A DNA stretch of 64,000 nucleotides, from contig JAAEQC010000142.1 in the NCBI GenBank assembly GCA_024231905.1, forward strand, positions 124,001 to 188,000, read 5' to 3'. Of this stretch, positions 8,779 to 17,718 are shown piece after piece (positions within the stretch are counted from its first letter, which is position 1; the number at the start of each line of letters is the position of its first letter). The translations under genes were made by a program, and so were the position numbers. The notes under the pieces were generated by a model, which was not told the DNA's origin, made no database searches, and saw only the letters and a list, made by a program, of their open reading frames with translations. The DNA is from a bacterium (GTDB lineage Bacteria; Krumholzibacteriota; Krumholzibacteriia; LZORAL124-64-63).

Positions 8779-9375
8779 TCAGGCCAGTGTGAGCTTCACG
8801 TCCTCGGTCTCCATGAGGGGGAACCGCTCGCAATCGGCCTTGAAGGCCACGAGCAGGTCCACGCGGCCGATCACGGCGCCCTTGCCGCTGGAAGTAAAAT
8901 CGTGGACGGCGGTGTAGGCCTCCACACCCTTGGCGTGGGGGTCTTCCTGCACGTCCGTCCAGAAGCCATCAAGCTTCAGTCCGGACGGGAGTTCGTGCAG
9001 CAGGTCCATGATCTGGCCGTGGTACCGCGGCGCGTAGGTGTGGAACTCGAATTCCATGCGCGCGGATTTCACGCGCCGGATGGACGAGATCTCCAGGCCC
9101 ATCTCGCCGACGATCCGATTGCGCAGCTTCTTCAGGAGCGCCGTGGTGGCGCCGTCGAGGACCACGTGGCAGCCGTGGGCGCGCAGGCCGACCATCTCGA
9201 CCAGCCGCTCGGCCTTGCCTTCGTGCTCAATGCCGTCACTGAAGTTGTAGAAGACGGTCGCATCGAGTCCGCCGCCCATGACCAGGCCCTGCAGGAAGGC
9301 CCGCACGACCTTGGGCTTGCCCCGGAATACGGCCTCGTAGAAGGACGGCCTCGCGCTGGTGGATTTCTTGGCCAT
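8779..9375 (-). CDS. Conserved-looking protein coupled to an NhaD-type antiporter
   Basis: This 198-residue soluble protein has no signal peptide and no membrane segment. I do not recognise a family. It has a small glycine-rich stretch (LVMGGGLDA), several charged helices, a histidine/aromatic block (EFHTYAPRYHGQIMDLL) and a second half with GVEAYTAVHDF. Its ribosome site AAGGAG overlaps the stop codon of the antiporter gene upstream and the two frames are 10 bp apart, so the two are almost certainly cotranscribed and translationally coupled. That pairing suggests a cytosolic partner or regulator of the transporter, but this is inference from position only. Confidence 0.75.
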   Translation of the reverse strand: MAKKSTSARPSFYEAVFRGKPKVVRAFLQGLVMGGGLDATVFYNFSDGIEHEGKAERLVEMVGLRAHGCHVVLDGATTALLKKLRNRIVGEMGLEISSIRRVKSARMEFEFHTYAPRYHGQIMDLLHELPSGLKLDGFWTDVQEDPHAKGVEAYTAVHDFTSSGKGAVIGRVDLLVAFKADCERFPLMETEDVKLTLA

Positions 9376-9385
9376 GCCTCTCTCC

Positions 9386-11035
9386 TTAGACGAAGAAGAC
9401 CAGGGTGACGATCACGAACACCGGCAGCAGCACCGGGGCGGACCACTTGAGCATATAGCCGAAGAAGCTCGGCATGGGAATACCTGACTCTTCGGCGATG
9501 GCCTTGACCATGAAGTTCGGCGCGTTGCCGATGTAGGTCATGGCCCCCATGAATACGGCGCCGGCCGAGATACCCTGCAGATCGGCGATGAATTCGGGGT
9601 TCCGCTGGGCCAGGGTGGAACTGTAGCCGAGCAGGCCCGGCACCCACGACTCGGGCGCGCCCATGTCGCCGAGGGCTGCATTGAAGAACGTCAGGTAGGT
9701 CGGCGCGTTATCCAGGAAGGCGGACAGGATGCCCGTAGCCCAGAAGTAGCGCACCGGTCCGTGCACCGCGGCGGTGAGCCCCGCCAGGGCTCCGTCACCG
9801 CCGGCCTTGAGGATGGCCAGGGCCGGGATGATGGTCATGAAGATGCCGGCGAAGAGGTAGGCCACCTCCTGGATGGGGAACCAGGAGAACCCGTTCTTCT
9901 CCCGTAGCAGCTTGGTCGTGGTGCGCAGGGAGAGGATGCCCATGAGGATGATGATGATGTCCTTGAGCCAGTTCTGCAGGGGAACGATCACGTCGTGGGT
10001 GCCGAGGGTGTAGACCGTCACCTCGGGCAGCTTCAACGAGCCGGACATGATCACCGCGGCCATGACACCCATCAGGAACAGGAGGTTGTGCAGACCCTCG
10101 ATCCGGATCCCGCCTTCGTCGGACGCGGGCTGCTCTGCGGTCTCGCGCCGGTGTAGCAGGGTGTCGATGACGAAGAAGACCGTCAGCAGGATGGACACCG
10201 TCAGCAGCATGTGGGGCAGGATTCCCGTGGTCACCCAGAAGAAGGGCACGCCGTGGAGGAAGCCCAGGAAGAGGGGCGGATCCCCCAGGGGCGTCAAGGA
10301 TCCACCGATGTTCGCTACCAGGAAGATGAAGAAGATGATCAGGTGGATCTTGTTGCGACGCCAAGAGTTGGCGCGTAGCAGGGGCCGGATCAGCACCATG
10401 GCAGCCCCGGTCGTGCCGATGAGCGATGCCAGGATCGTGCCGATGGCCAGCAACACCACGTTCACCACGGGCTTGCCCTGGAGCGAGCCGCCCACGTAGA
10501 TACCGCCCGAGATGGTGAACAGTCCCCAGAGCAGGATGATGAAGGGGATGTAGTCCACCAGGTAGATGTGGACGATCTCCTGTCCCGCTTCGGACGGGTT
10601 CCAGATGAGGAAGGGGATGGCGAAGGCCAGGGCCCAGAACGCCGAGATCTTCGGAAAATGCCGGTGCCAGAAGTGGGGGGCCACCAGGGGGAAGAGGGCG
10701 ATGGAGAGCAGGATTCCCGCGAAGGGAATGGCGGTCCACAAGGGGAGCAGACCCGTGGGGCTGGCTCCGTGGCCGCCGCCGTGGCCTTCTCCGTGCTCCG
10801 TGGCCACATCGGTCCCGTGTCCGTCGGTCCCGACGGCGCCGTGGCTCTCCGTCTGCTCGGCGGCGTGATCGTCCGCGTGTTGGGCCAAGGAGTCGGCGGG
10901 CAGGGCCGGAATAAGCCAGAGAGTGATCGCGACGAACATCGCCGCGGCCAGGGCTGAACGGCCCGGGGCGTGCGTCTTGGGAGCCAAGATGTGCCTCCAT
11001 GCTGGCGAGAGTGTGTTTTTCCTCATTGGTACCAC
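9386..11035 (-). CDS. Sodium:proton antiporter, NhaD/ion-transporter superfamily
   Basis: The protein has about 549 residues and a dozen hydrophobic segments. Diagnostic stretches include LPLWTAIPFAGILLSIALFP, the glycine/proline-rich re-entrant region GGSLTPLGDPPLFLGFLHG, and a matching second half near FLDNAPTYLTFFNAALGDMG. These fit the NhaD/CitM/ArsB fold, which exchanges Na+ or Li+ for protons. Between a first hydrophobic segment and the core lies a histidine/aspartate/glutamate-rich stretch (about residues 50-92). It is probably periplasmic and could bind metal or sense pH. The listed start is GTG at 11035; ATG at 11026, three codons in, is equally possible. The gene diverges from a glycosyltransferase and is coupled to the unknown gene at 8779-9375. 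Confidence 0.88.
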   Translation of the reverse strand: MVPMRKNTLSPAWRHILAPKTHAPGRSALAAAMFVAITLWLIPALPADSLAQHADDHAAEQTESHGAVGTDGHGTDVATEHGEGHGGGHGASPTGLLPLWTAIPFAGILLSIALFPLVAPHFWHRHFPKISAFWALAFAIPFLIWNPSEAGQEIVHIYLVDYIPFIILLWGLFTISGGIYVGGSLQGKPVVNVVLLAIGTILASLIGTTGAAMVLIRPLLRANSWRRNKIHLIIFFIFLVANIGGSLTPLGDPPLFLGFLHGVPFFWVTTGILPHMLLTVSILLTVFFVIDTLLHRRETAEQPASDEGGIRIEGLHNLLFLMGVMAAVIMSGSLKLPEVTVYTLGTHDVIVPLQNWLKDIIIILMGILSLRTTTKLLREKNGFSWFPIQEVAYLFAGIFMTIIPALAILKAGGDGALAGLTAAVHGPVRYFWATGILSAFLDNAPTYLTFFNAALGDMGAPESWVPGLLGYSSTLAQRNPEFIADLQGISAGAVFMGAMTYIGNAPNFMVKAIAEESGIPMPSFFGYMLKWSAPVLLPVFVIVTLVFFV

Positions 11036-11128
11036 TTTGACCGTAAGTTACGATCCCCCCGTAGTCAAATCCAGGATTGGATGCCGTAGGACGGTCCTGG
11101 CGGAACACGGAATCTGGAGATACGACGC

Positions 11129-12247
11129 GTGACCATCGCCTTCCTCAGCACCATGTCCGGCTTCTATGGTGGTGAAATCTGTATCGTCGAGCTAGCGGCT
11201 GGTTTTAAAGCTCGTGGCCACCGGGTGGTGTGCGTGGCGCGGCCGGGGTCCCTCCTGGCCGGGCGGGCGGCTGCGGTGGGCCTGGAGACGGTGACCTTGC
11301 CCCTGCTCGACTGGTACGAGCCCCTGGGGGTCGGACGGTTGCGGCGCCTGCTCGTGGAGCGAGGCGTCGAGATCCTCCACACCCACGTGCCCCGGGACCA
11401 CTACATTGCCGCCGTGGCCACAGCCGGTCTGTCGATCCGAAACGTTGGCACCCGGCACCTGCTCAATCCCATCCATGCCGTCCCGTTGAAACGCCCCTTC
11501 TTCCGGCGCTTCTCGGCCCTGGTCGCAGTCAGTGACGCGGTGCGCCGGAGTCTCGAGGTGGCAGCTCTGGTGCCGCCCGAGCGGCTGGTCACCATCCCCA
11601 ACGGCGTGCCCTATCCGCCGCCGGCCCCGTACGAGGGCCTGCGTCGACGCGCGGGGGTGCCGCCCCGGGCCCAGGTGGTGGGTTTCGTGGGGCGCCTCTG
11701 CCCCACCAAGGGGCTGGGGATCCTGCTGGCCGCCGCCGACCGATTGCGGGACAGGTGCCCGGATCTGCGGATCCTGGTGGCGGGGGAGGACGGGAACGAT
11801 CGGCGCCACGGGGCCGCTCTGCGGCGCGAGGTCGCCCGGCGCGGTCTGGACCGGACGGTGACGTTCCTGGGCTACGTCCCCGAGGCGGGGCGGTACTGCG
11901 CCGAGTTCGACGTGCAGGTGGTTCCCTCGCGGGCCGAGCCTTTCGGCCTGGTGACCCTCGAAGCCCTGGCCCGGGGCTGCCCGGTGGTGGCTACCGCCGC
12001 CGGCGGGAGTCCCGAAATCGTACGTCACGGCCGGGAGGGTTTCCTGGTGCCGCCCGGCGACGCGGACGCCCTGGCGGTCCACCTGGAACGGTTGCTGGCG
12101 TCACCGGAACTGCGGCGGGACATGGGGGAGCAGGGGCGGGTGCGCGTCCGGAACCGTTTCACGGCGGACCGCATGGTCGAGTCCACCCTGGCCCTCTACG
12201 AGCGGGTCCTCGGCCGGGAGCCGCGGGCCCGGAGCGGCCTGGCCTAG
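11129..12247 (+). CDS. GT-B glycosyltransferase, family 4 type
   Basis: This 372-residue enzyme has two Rossmann domains. The N-terminal domain starts MTIAFLSTMSGFYGGEI. The donor-binding domain has the family-4 hallmarks IPNGV, VGFVGRLCPTKGL and the E-x7-E loop in EPFGLVTLEALARGCPVVA, followed by GGSPEIVRHGREGFLVPPGD. It probably transfers a nucleotide-activated sugar to an envelope glycan at the inner face of the membrane; donor and acceptor are unknown. The start is GTG at 11129, nine bases after TGGAG. It diverges from the antiporter, and its last 4 bp overlap the convergent marC gene. No other polysaccharide genes adjoin it. Confidence 0.9.
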   Translation: MTIAFLSTMSGFYGGEICIVELAAGFKARGHRVVCVARPGSLLAGRAAAVGLETVTLPLLDWYEPLGVGRLRRLLVERGVEILHTHVPRDHYIAAVATAGLSIRNVGTRHLLNPIHAVPLKRPFFRRFSALVAVSDAVRRSLEVAALVPPERLVTIPNGVPYPPPAPYEGLRRRAGVPPRAQVVGFVGRLCPTKGLGILLAAADRLRDRCPDLRILVAGEDGNDRRHGAALRREVARRGLDRTVTFLGYVPEAGRYCAEFDVQVVPSRAEPFGLVTLEALARGCPVVATAAGGSPEIVRHGREGFLVPPGDADALAVHLERLLASPELRRDMGEQGRVRVRNRFTADRMVESTLALYERVLGREPRARSGLA

Positions 12248-12906
12248 TTCGTCAGGGAACGGATCACCGGGCCCACGCCGTCGATGACCAACTGCACCGC
12301 GATCACCGTCACCAGCAGTCCCATGAGCTTCTCGATGATGCGCAGTCCCGTGCGGCCGAGTCGCTTGAGCACTACGTCGGCCCCCATGAGGATGCCGCCG
12401 CTGACCAGGAGGATCGCTGCCACGGCGGCCAGCACCAGGGGCATACCCAGGGGACCCGGCGCCTGGGGCGTCAGCACCATGACCGTGGTGATGGAGCCCG
12501 GTCCCGCCAGCAAGGGGATGGCCAGGGGCGTGATGGACGGATCGTCCTCCTCGTCGTCCTCACCGGCTTCCACGTCCGCCGCGTGGGCGCGACGGATGCC
12601 CGTGCGCCAGCGCCGGGGGCGGGATTGGAGCATGTCCAGCCCGATGCCGAAGAAGATCACGCCGCCGGCGATGCGGAAGGCGTCCACGGTGATGCCGAAG
12701 AGGTGGAGAAGCTGGTGCCCGGCGACGGTGAACACGGTCAGCACGGCGAAGGCCACCGCCAGGGCACGCAGCAGGGTGCGGCGCTGCTGGCCGCGGTCCA
12801 TGTGGCTAGTCAGTCCGCTGAAAAAGGGAATGCAGCCCAGCGGATCGATCACCGCGAAGAGCGACGAGAAAGCCAGGAGCAGGAATGCAGTCGCGCCCAT
12901 GTTCAC
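12244..12906 (-). CDS. MarC-family integral membrane protein
   Basis: The protein has 220 residues and six hydrophobic segments. The family blocks are FAVIDPLGCIPFF near the N terminus, FRIAGGVIFFGIGLDML, and PLAIPLLAGPGSITTVMVL. The cytoplasmic loop between segments three and four is unusually acidic (a run of Asp and Glu around residues 113-124). MarC proteins were once linked to antibiotic resistance, but their transport activity is unproven. Start choices are GTG at 12906 or ATG at 12900; neither has a strong ribosome site. The 3' end overlaps the convergent glycosyltransferase by 4 bp. Confidence 0.9.
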   Translation of the reverse strand: MNMGATAFLLLAFSSLFAVIDPLGCIPFFSGLTSHMDRGQQRRTLLRALAVAFAVLTVFTVAGHQLLHLFGITVDAFRIAGGVIFFGIGLDMLQSRPRRWRTGIRRAHAADVEAGEDDEEDDPSITPLAIPLLAGPGSITTVMVLTPQAPGPLGMPLVLAAVAAILLVSGGILMGADVVLKRLGRTGLRIIEKLMGLLVTVIAVQLVIDGVGPVIRSLTN

Positions 12907-13142
12907 CTGCCGCAGGGACTGTGGTTGACCGGTGGCGTGGCCGGCGCCGTCTTGGAAGCCGGCCCAAGTTGGATGCCACGACTACTTGCGTCAAACTAAA
13001 AAAAGACTTTCATAACCGGAATTCCCAGGCCAAACTTGCCGACCACGAATCGCTCCTGACGCCCATTTAAGGCGAAGGGGCGGGCCGCGAGAGTTCGGCT
13101 GCCCGGCACACGATTCGCCCGATGAACAGGAGGTATTCGCCC

Positions 13143-14510
13143 ATGAAAATCCTAGGAAAAATCACGTTACTTGTGATGGCGCTTGGACTTCTGATCTCCG
13201 GTTCTGCTGTTGCGGCCGACGATCAGGACAAGTCTATCTTCACCTTAACGCCCTACGTGGGCGGCACCTTCTTCGACCAGGACTTCGACCTGGACGACGG
13301 CTTCACCTTCGGTGGCCGGCTCGGCTGGCAGTTCCTGCGCTCCTGGCGCGTGGAGGGCGACTACGGCATCGCCGATACCGACGCTTCGGAAACCGGTACG
13401 GCTTTCGACATCAAGCATTACGGCTTGGACCTGGTCTACGACTTCGCCCCGGGCAAGAAGTTCAACCCCTACCTGCTCGGCGGCTGGGCCCAGTTCGATG
13501 CCGATTCCGAGGGCATGGACACGGAACACCTGAACGGCTGGGAAGTGGCCCTGGGCGCCAACTGGCGGCTGGGCGGCGACAACGCCAACTACCGCGCCCT
13601 GCGTTTCGAGGTGCGGGATGTGATTGCCGAGCTGGACGCGACTCCCGCCGGCAGCGGGGCCACGACCCACAACTTCATCGCCACGGTGGGCCTGCAGTTC
13701 GGCTTCGGCAAGAGCAGCCGCGACACCGATCTCGACGGCGTGCGTGACCGTGACGACGCCTGTGCTGACACTCCGGCGGGCGCTGTGGTCGACGTGGCCG
13801 GCTGCCCGAACGACGCCGACGCCGACGGGGTCTACGACGGTCTCGACCAGTGCCCGGAGACCCCCATGGGCGCGACCGTGGACGTTGCCGGTTGCCCGTC
13901 AGACAGCGACAGCGACGGCGTGCTCGACGGCCTGGATCGTTGCGCCGACACGCCTGCCGGGGCCACCGTGGATGCCGCGGGCTGCCCCCTGGACAGCGAC
14001 GGTGACGGCGTATACGACGGCATCGATGGGTGCCCGGACACCCCGCGCCACCTGCAGGTGAACCAGGCCGGCTGTCCTATCGCCACCACCGAGACCGAGG
14101 TCCAGCTCCTGAACACGGGGCAGATCACCACCTCCCAGATCGTCTTCGCCTCCGGTTCGTCGCGGATCGACGTGGCCCAGAGCGCGATCCTGGAGGAGAT
14201 CGGCCAGACCCTGAGCGACTGGCCCGCGCTGCGCATCGAGGTCGGCGGCCATACGGACAACACGGGCAGCGCCGAGCTGAATGCTCGCCTGAGCGAGTCC
14301 CGTGCGGCGGCCGTGCGTGACCACCTGCTGGCCATCCATCCGGAGCTGGATGCGGCCCGTTTCACGGTCAAGGGTTACGGTGAGGACACTCCGGTGGCCG
14401 ACAATGGCACCCTCGAAGGCCGGGCGGCCAACCGCCGGGTGGAGTTCACGGTGCTGAACACCGAGGTCCTCAAGAAGGAGATCGAGAAGCGGAAGCTCCT
14501 CGAGCGTTAG
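13143..14510 (+). CDS. OmpA-family outer-membrane protein with thrombospondin type-3 repeats
   Basis: The 455-residue precursor has a signal peptide ending in AVAA, then an eight-strand-type beta barrel (about residues 30-195). Four calcium-binding TSP3 repeats follow, with spaced Asp residues and CADTPAG-like turns (about 200-320). The C-terminal OmpA domain contains FASGSSRID, the peptidoglycan-contact segment GGHTDNTGS, and NRRVEFTVL. It links the outer membrane to the cell wall. The start is ATG at 13143, nine bases after AGGAGG at 13128-13133; an ATG at 13122 in the same frame precedes that site and is less likely. A strong terminator follows the gene. The 236 bp upstream hold an A-rich patch near 12998 but no clear promoter. 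Confidence 0.94.
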   Translation: MKILGKITLLVMALGLLISGSAVAADDQDKSIFTLTPYVGGTFFDQDFDLDDGFTFGGRLGWQFLRSWRVEGDYGIADTDASETGTAFDIKHYGLDLVYDFAPGKKFNPYLLGGWAQFDADSEGMDTEHLNGWEVALGANWRLGGDNANYRALRFEVRDVIAELDATPAGSGATTHNFIATVGLQFGFGKSSRDTDLDGVRDRDDACADTPAGAVVDVAGCPNDADADGVYDGLDQCPETPMGATVDVAGCPSDSDSDGVLDGLDRCADTPAGATVDAAGCPLDSDGDGVYDGIDGCPDTPRHLQVNQAGCPIATTETEVQLLNTGQITTSQIVFASGSSRIDVAQSAILEEIGQTLSDWPALRIEVGGHTDNTGSAELNARLSESRAAAVRDHLLAIHPELDAARFTVKGYGEDTPVADNGTLEGRAANRRVEFTVLNTEVLKKEIEKRKLLER

Positions 14511-14536
14511 GTCCGATTCCGACCGCTGACCACCCT

Positions 14537-14574
14537 GCTCCCCGGATTCCGGCTCCCGGAATCCGGGGAGCTTT
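14537..14574 (+). terminator. Intrinsic terminator after the OmpA gene
   Basis: A 16-bp perfect stem (14537-14552 with 14556-14571) closes a 3-base loop and is followed by TTTCGTT. It is one of the strongest hairpins in the window and starts 27 bp after the stop codon. Confidence 0.88.
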
Positions 14575-14620
14575 CGTTGCCCCTCCGCCGGCGAGCCCGG
14601 ACCACCGCGATTTTTCCGGT

Positions 14621-14651
14621 TTGAAATGTCGATTTTCTTGGCGCCTACAAT
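14621..14651 (+). promoter_or_regulatory. Candidate promoter of korAB
   Basis: TTGAAA at 14621-14626 and TACAAT at 14646-14651 are separated by 19 bp, slightly long for sigma70. The surrounding 50 bp are markedly A/T-richer than the neighbouring genes. Transcription would begin near 14658. Confidence 0.4.
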
Positions 14652-14657
14652 CGGCGT

Positions 14658-14814
14658 AGTTTACTTTTTCCAGTTAAGATCCAGCGTGCGGGCGGCTGCG
14701 ACGGTCCGCAGCAAACCCGGGAGCTTTGGCGACCGGGCCGACCTTTCATTTCCCAGACTCCCGTCCCCGGGGGCCACCGCCGGGGATCGAGGATGAGGAG
14801 GCGACGGTCACGCC
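14658..14814 (+). other. Structured untranslated leader of korA
   Basis: About 155 bases separate the presumed start of transcription from the korA ATG. Two simple hairpins are visible: CTGCG (14696-14700) with CGCAG (14707-14711), and CCCGG (14716-14720) with CCGGG (14733-14737). G/C-rich repeats follow up to the ribosome site AGGAGG. I could not match it to a known riboswitch class. Together with the terminator and promoter, this accounts for the 304-bp gene-free stretch between 14510 and 14815. Confidence 0.3.
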
Positions 14815-16656
14815 ATGTCTACTGAAGTGATCAGGCAGGACGATGTCACCATCCGCTTCGCAGGAGACTCCGGCGATGGGATGCAGCTGACAGGCACCCA
14901 GTTCACCGACACCACGGCCAAGGTCGGCAACGACCTGGCTACCTTCCCCGACTTCCCATCCGAGATTCGCGCGCCGGCGGGCACGCGGGCAGGCGTCTCG
15001 GGCTATCAGGTCCACTTCAGTTCTTCGGACATCTACACCCCCGGCGACGCTCCGGACGTGTTGGTGGCCATGAACCCCGCAGCTCTCATCATCAACTACA
15101 AGGACATCAAGCCGGGCGGCATCATCCTCGTGAACACGGGGTCGTTCCAGGCGAACGACCTGAAGAAGGCCCAGCTCGACAGCAACCCACTCGAGGACGA
15201 CACGCTCAGCGGTTACCGGGTCATCGAAGAGGACATCAACCAGCGCACCATCGAGGCCCTCGAGGGGACCGAGCTCAGCAAGAAGGACGTGCTGCGCTGC
15301 AAGAACTTCTACACCCTCGGCATGATGTACTGGCTCTTTCACCGGCCCATCGACCCGACCCTCGATTGGCTGGAGGAGAAGTTCAAGTCCAAGCCCCAGC
15401 TGATCGACGCCAACTGCCGCGCCCTGAAGGCCGGCTACAACCACGGCGAGTTGCTGCGGCTGTTCCAGGGCCGTTACGAAGTGCCCAAGGTCACGGACGC
15501 GCCGGCCGGCACGTACCGCAACATCATGGGTAACCAGTCCGTGGCCATCGGTCTGGTGGCGGGCGCGCACCTGGCGGGGTTGAAGCCCTTCCTCGGGTCG
15601 TACCCCATCACCCCGGCCACGGACATCCTGCAGCACATGTCCGTGCTGAAGAACTACGATGTGATCACCTGCCAGATGGAAGACGAGATCGCGGGTATCT
15701 GCACGGCGATCGGGGCTTCCTACGCCGGTCACCTGGGCATCACGACGACCTCGGGCCCGGGCCTGGCGCTCAAGTCCGAGGCCGTCGGACTGGCCTGTAT
15801 CACCGAGCTGCCCCTGGTGATCGTAGACGTGCAGCGCGCCGGACCGTCCACCGGTCTTCCCACCAAGGTGGAGCAGGCGGATCTACTGCAGGCGGTCTTC
15901 GGACGCAACTCCGAGGCTCCGGTGCCGGTGCTGGCCTGTTCCTGCCCGGCCGATGGCTTCGACTGCGCCGTGGAGGCCTGCCGTATCGCCACCGAGTTCA
16001 TGACCCCGGTCATCCTCCTGAGCGACAACTACATCGCCAACGGCGCCGAGCCCTGGCTCCTGCCGAAGATGGAGGACCTGAAGGAGTTCAAGGTCGAGTT
16101 CACGACCGATCCCGAGGGTTACTGGCCGTACCGCCGCAAGGAGAACCTGGCGCGCGACTGGGCCAAGCCCGGCACGCCGGGAATGCAGCATCGCATAGGC
16201 GGCCTGGAGAAGGATGCCGCCACCGGTGCCGTCTCCCACGACCCGGAAAACCACCAGTTCATGGTGGAGACGCGGCTGCAGAAGGTGCTGAACGTGGCGG
16301 ATACGATCCCCACGCCCGAGTACTTCGGTCCGGAGAACCCGGATCTGCTCGTGGTGGGTTGGGGCTCGCCGTACGGCGCCATCCGCGCCGCCACCGAAGC
16401 CATGCAAGCCGACGGTGCGAGTCTCGGCCGGATCCAACTGCGTCACATCTACCCGCTGCCCCATGGGCTGGAGGAGATCTTCGCCTCGGCGAAGCGGATC
16501 CTGATTCCCGAGATGAACATGGGCCAACTGGCGCGCCTGCTGACCAGCGAGATGCCGCAGTTCAAGTTCGAGTCGTTCCACAAGGTGAAGGGCAAGCCGT
16601 TCATGGCGCCGGAGCTGAAGACCCGCTTCGCGGAGATCCTGGAGGAAATGGCATGA
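14815..16656 (+). CDS. korA: 2-oxoacid:ferredoxin oxidoreductase, fused gamma-alpha subunit
   Basis: This is the 613-residue large subunit of a 2-oxoglutarate-type ferredoxin oxidoreductase, which makes acyl-CoA and reduced ferredoxin, or runs in reverse for CO2 fixation. The N-terminal gamma domain (about 1-190) has RFAGDSGDGMQLTG and the CoA-side segment. The alpha domain follows, with GNQSVAIGLVAGA, YPITPATDILQHM and TTSGPGLALKSEA. The last third is the transketolase C-terminal-like domain. The gamma-alpha fusion is usual for KorA. Its stop overlaps the korB start as ATGA. Substrate preference (2-oxoglutarate rather than pyruvate) rests on overall resemblance and the absence of a separate delta subunit. 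Confidence 0.93.
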   Translation: MSTEVIRQDDVTIRFAGDSGDGMQLTGTQFTDTTAKVGNDLATFPDFPSEIRAPAGTRAGVSGYQVHFSSSDIYTPGDAPDVLVAMNPAALIINYKDIKPGGIILVNTGSFQANDLKKAQLDSNPLEDDTLSGYRVIEEDINQRTIEALEGTELSKKDVLRCKNFYTLGMMYWLFHRPIDPTLDWLEEKFKSKPQLIDANCRALKAGYNHGELLRLFQGRYEVPKVTDAPAGTYRNIMGNQSVAIGLVAGAHLAGLKPFLGSYPITPATDILQHMSVLKNYDVITCQMEDEIAGICTAIGASYAGHLGITTTSGPGLALKSEAVGLACITELPLVIVDVQRAGPSTGLPTKVEQADLLQAVFGRNSEAPVPVLACSCPADGFDCAVEACRIATEFMTPVILLSDNYIANGAEPWLLPKMEDLKEFKVEFTTDPEGYWPYRRKENLARDWAKPGTPGMQHRIGGLEKDAATGAVSHDPENHQFMVETRLQKVLNVADTIPTPEYFGPENPDLLVVGWGSPYGAIRAATEAMQADGASLGRIQLRHIYPLPHGLEEIFASAKRILIPEMNMGQLARLLTSEMPQFKFESFHKVKGKPFMAPELKTRFAEILEEMA

Positions 16657-17651
16657 GCGACGTCCAGCAGCTGAAGCCCAAGGACTTCAAGTCCAACCAG
16701 GAAGTGCGGTGGTGCCCGGGTTGCGGCGATTACTCCATCATCGCCGCTGTCCAGAAGACGCTGGCCCAGTCCGGCGTGGCCAAGGAGAACGTGGTCATGG
16801 TGTCGGGCATCGGCTGTTCCAGCCGGTTCCCCTACTACATGGACACCTACGGCTTCCACGGCATCCACGGCCGGGCCAACGCCATCGCCACGGGCATCAA
16901 GACGGCCAACCCGGACCTGCAGGTGTGGGTCATCACCGGTGACGGCGACGGCCTGTCCATCGGCGGCAACCACATGATCCACTCCCTACGCCGGAACGTG
17001 GACCTGAAGGTCGTCCTGTTCAACAACGAGATCTACGGCCTGACCAAGGGACAGTACAGCCCCACCTCGCCGCGCGGACTGAAGACGAAGACCACGCCCT
17101 ACGGCTCGGTCGACGCCCCCTTCAATCCCGTGCAACTGGCCCTGGGCGCCGGCGCCACCTTCGTGGCCCGCACCCTGGACGTGCGTCCGAAGCACCTGCA
17201 GGCGGTTCTCAAGGCCGCGTCGGAGCACAAGGGCGCGGCCTTCGTCGAGGTGTGGCAGAACTGCGTCATCTTCAACGACGGTGCGTTCAAGGGCTGGACC
17301 GAGAAGGCGGTGCGCGACGAGCTCACCATCGATCTCGAGCCCGGTCAGCCCATGATCTACGGCAAGGACAAGGACAAGGGTCTGAAGGCGGTCAACTGGC
17401 GCCTGGAGCGGACCACGGCCGACGACGCCGGGATCTGGGATCCCGACCACGAGTGCCCGGCCGCGGCGTTTGCCATGGCCCAGCTCGACAACGACCCGGA
17501 GATGCCGCGTCCCATGGGCATCTTCCGTCGCGTTTCGAATCCGACGCTCGACGCGCTCGTCCATGAGCAGATCGACAGCGTCACCGAGAAGCGCGGTCCC
17601 GGCGAGTTGAAGGATCTGATCTACACGCCCGATTGTTGGGAAGTGGGTTAG
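16653..17651 (+). CDS. korB: 2-oxoacid:ferredoxin oxidoreductase, beta subunit
   Basis: This is the 332-residue thiamine-diphosphate and iron-sulfur subunit. WCPGCGDYSI near residue 22 supplies two cysteines for the [4Fe-4S] cluster, with GIGCSSRFPYY giving another ligand. The TPP motif begins at GDGDGLSIGGNH and continues to NNEIYGLTKGQYSPT. It pairs with KorA through a 4-bp ATGA overlap, so the two are translationally coupled. The C-terminal portion is typical of KorB. A bidirectional terminator follows. No ferredoxin gene adjoins the pair, so the electron acceptor must be encoded elsewhere. Confidence 0.95.
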   Translation: MSDVQQLKPKDFKSNQEVRWCPGCGDYSIIAAVQKTLAQSGVAKENVVMVSGIGCSSRFPYYMDTYGFHGIHGRANAIATGIKTANPDLQVWVITGDGDGLSIGGNHMIHSLRRNVDLKVVLFNNEIYGLTKGQYSPTSPRGLKTKTTPYGSVDAPFNPVQLALGAGATFVARTLDVRPKHLQAVLKAASEHKGAAFVEVWQNCVIFNDGAFKGWTEKAVRDELTIDLEPGQPMIYGKDKDKGLKAVNWRLERTTADDAGIWDPDHECPAAAFAMAQLDNDPEMPRPMGIFRRVSNPTLDALVHEQIDSVTEKRGPGELKDLIYTPDCWEVG

Positions 17652-17672
17652 AGACTCGACGGTCGGCAAGAA

Positions 17673-17704
17673 AAGGCGCCGCTCCCGATGGGGGGCGGCG
17701 CCTT
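17673..17704. terminator. Bidirectional intrinsic terminator
   Basis: A 10-bp stem AAGGCGCCGC (17673-17682) pairs with GCGGCGCCTT (17695-17704), and CCC/GGG can add pairs inside. A T-rich run follows on both strands. It lies between korB and the convergent gene ending at 17719. Confidence 0.8.
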
Positions 17705-17718
17705 CGTTTCTTCAGTGG

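Noticed and set aside
12885-13070. Short plus-strand frame before the OmpA gene
   Set aside because: It has no ribosome site, spans the divergent marC start and an A-rich patch, and encodes no recognisable sequence.
14658-14814. korA leader as a cyclic-di-GMP or TPP riboswitch
   Set aside because: A GCAAACC string resembles part of a GEMM element, but the required GNRA hairpin and following core are missing, and no TPP core is present.
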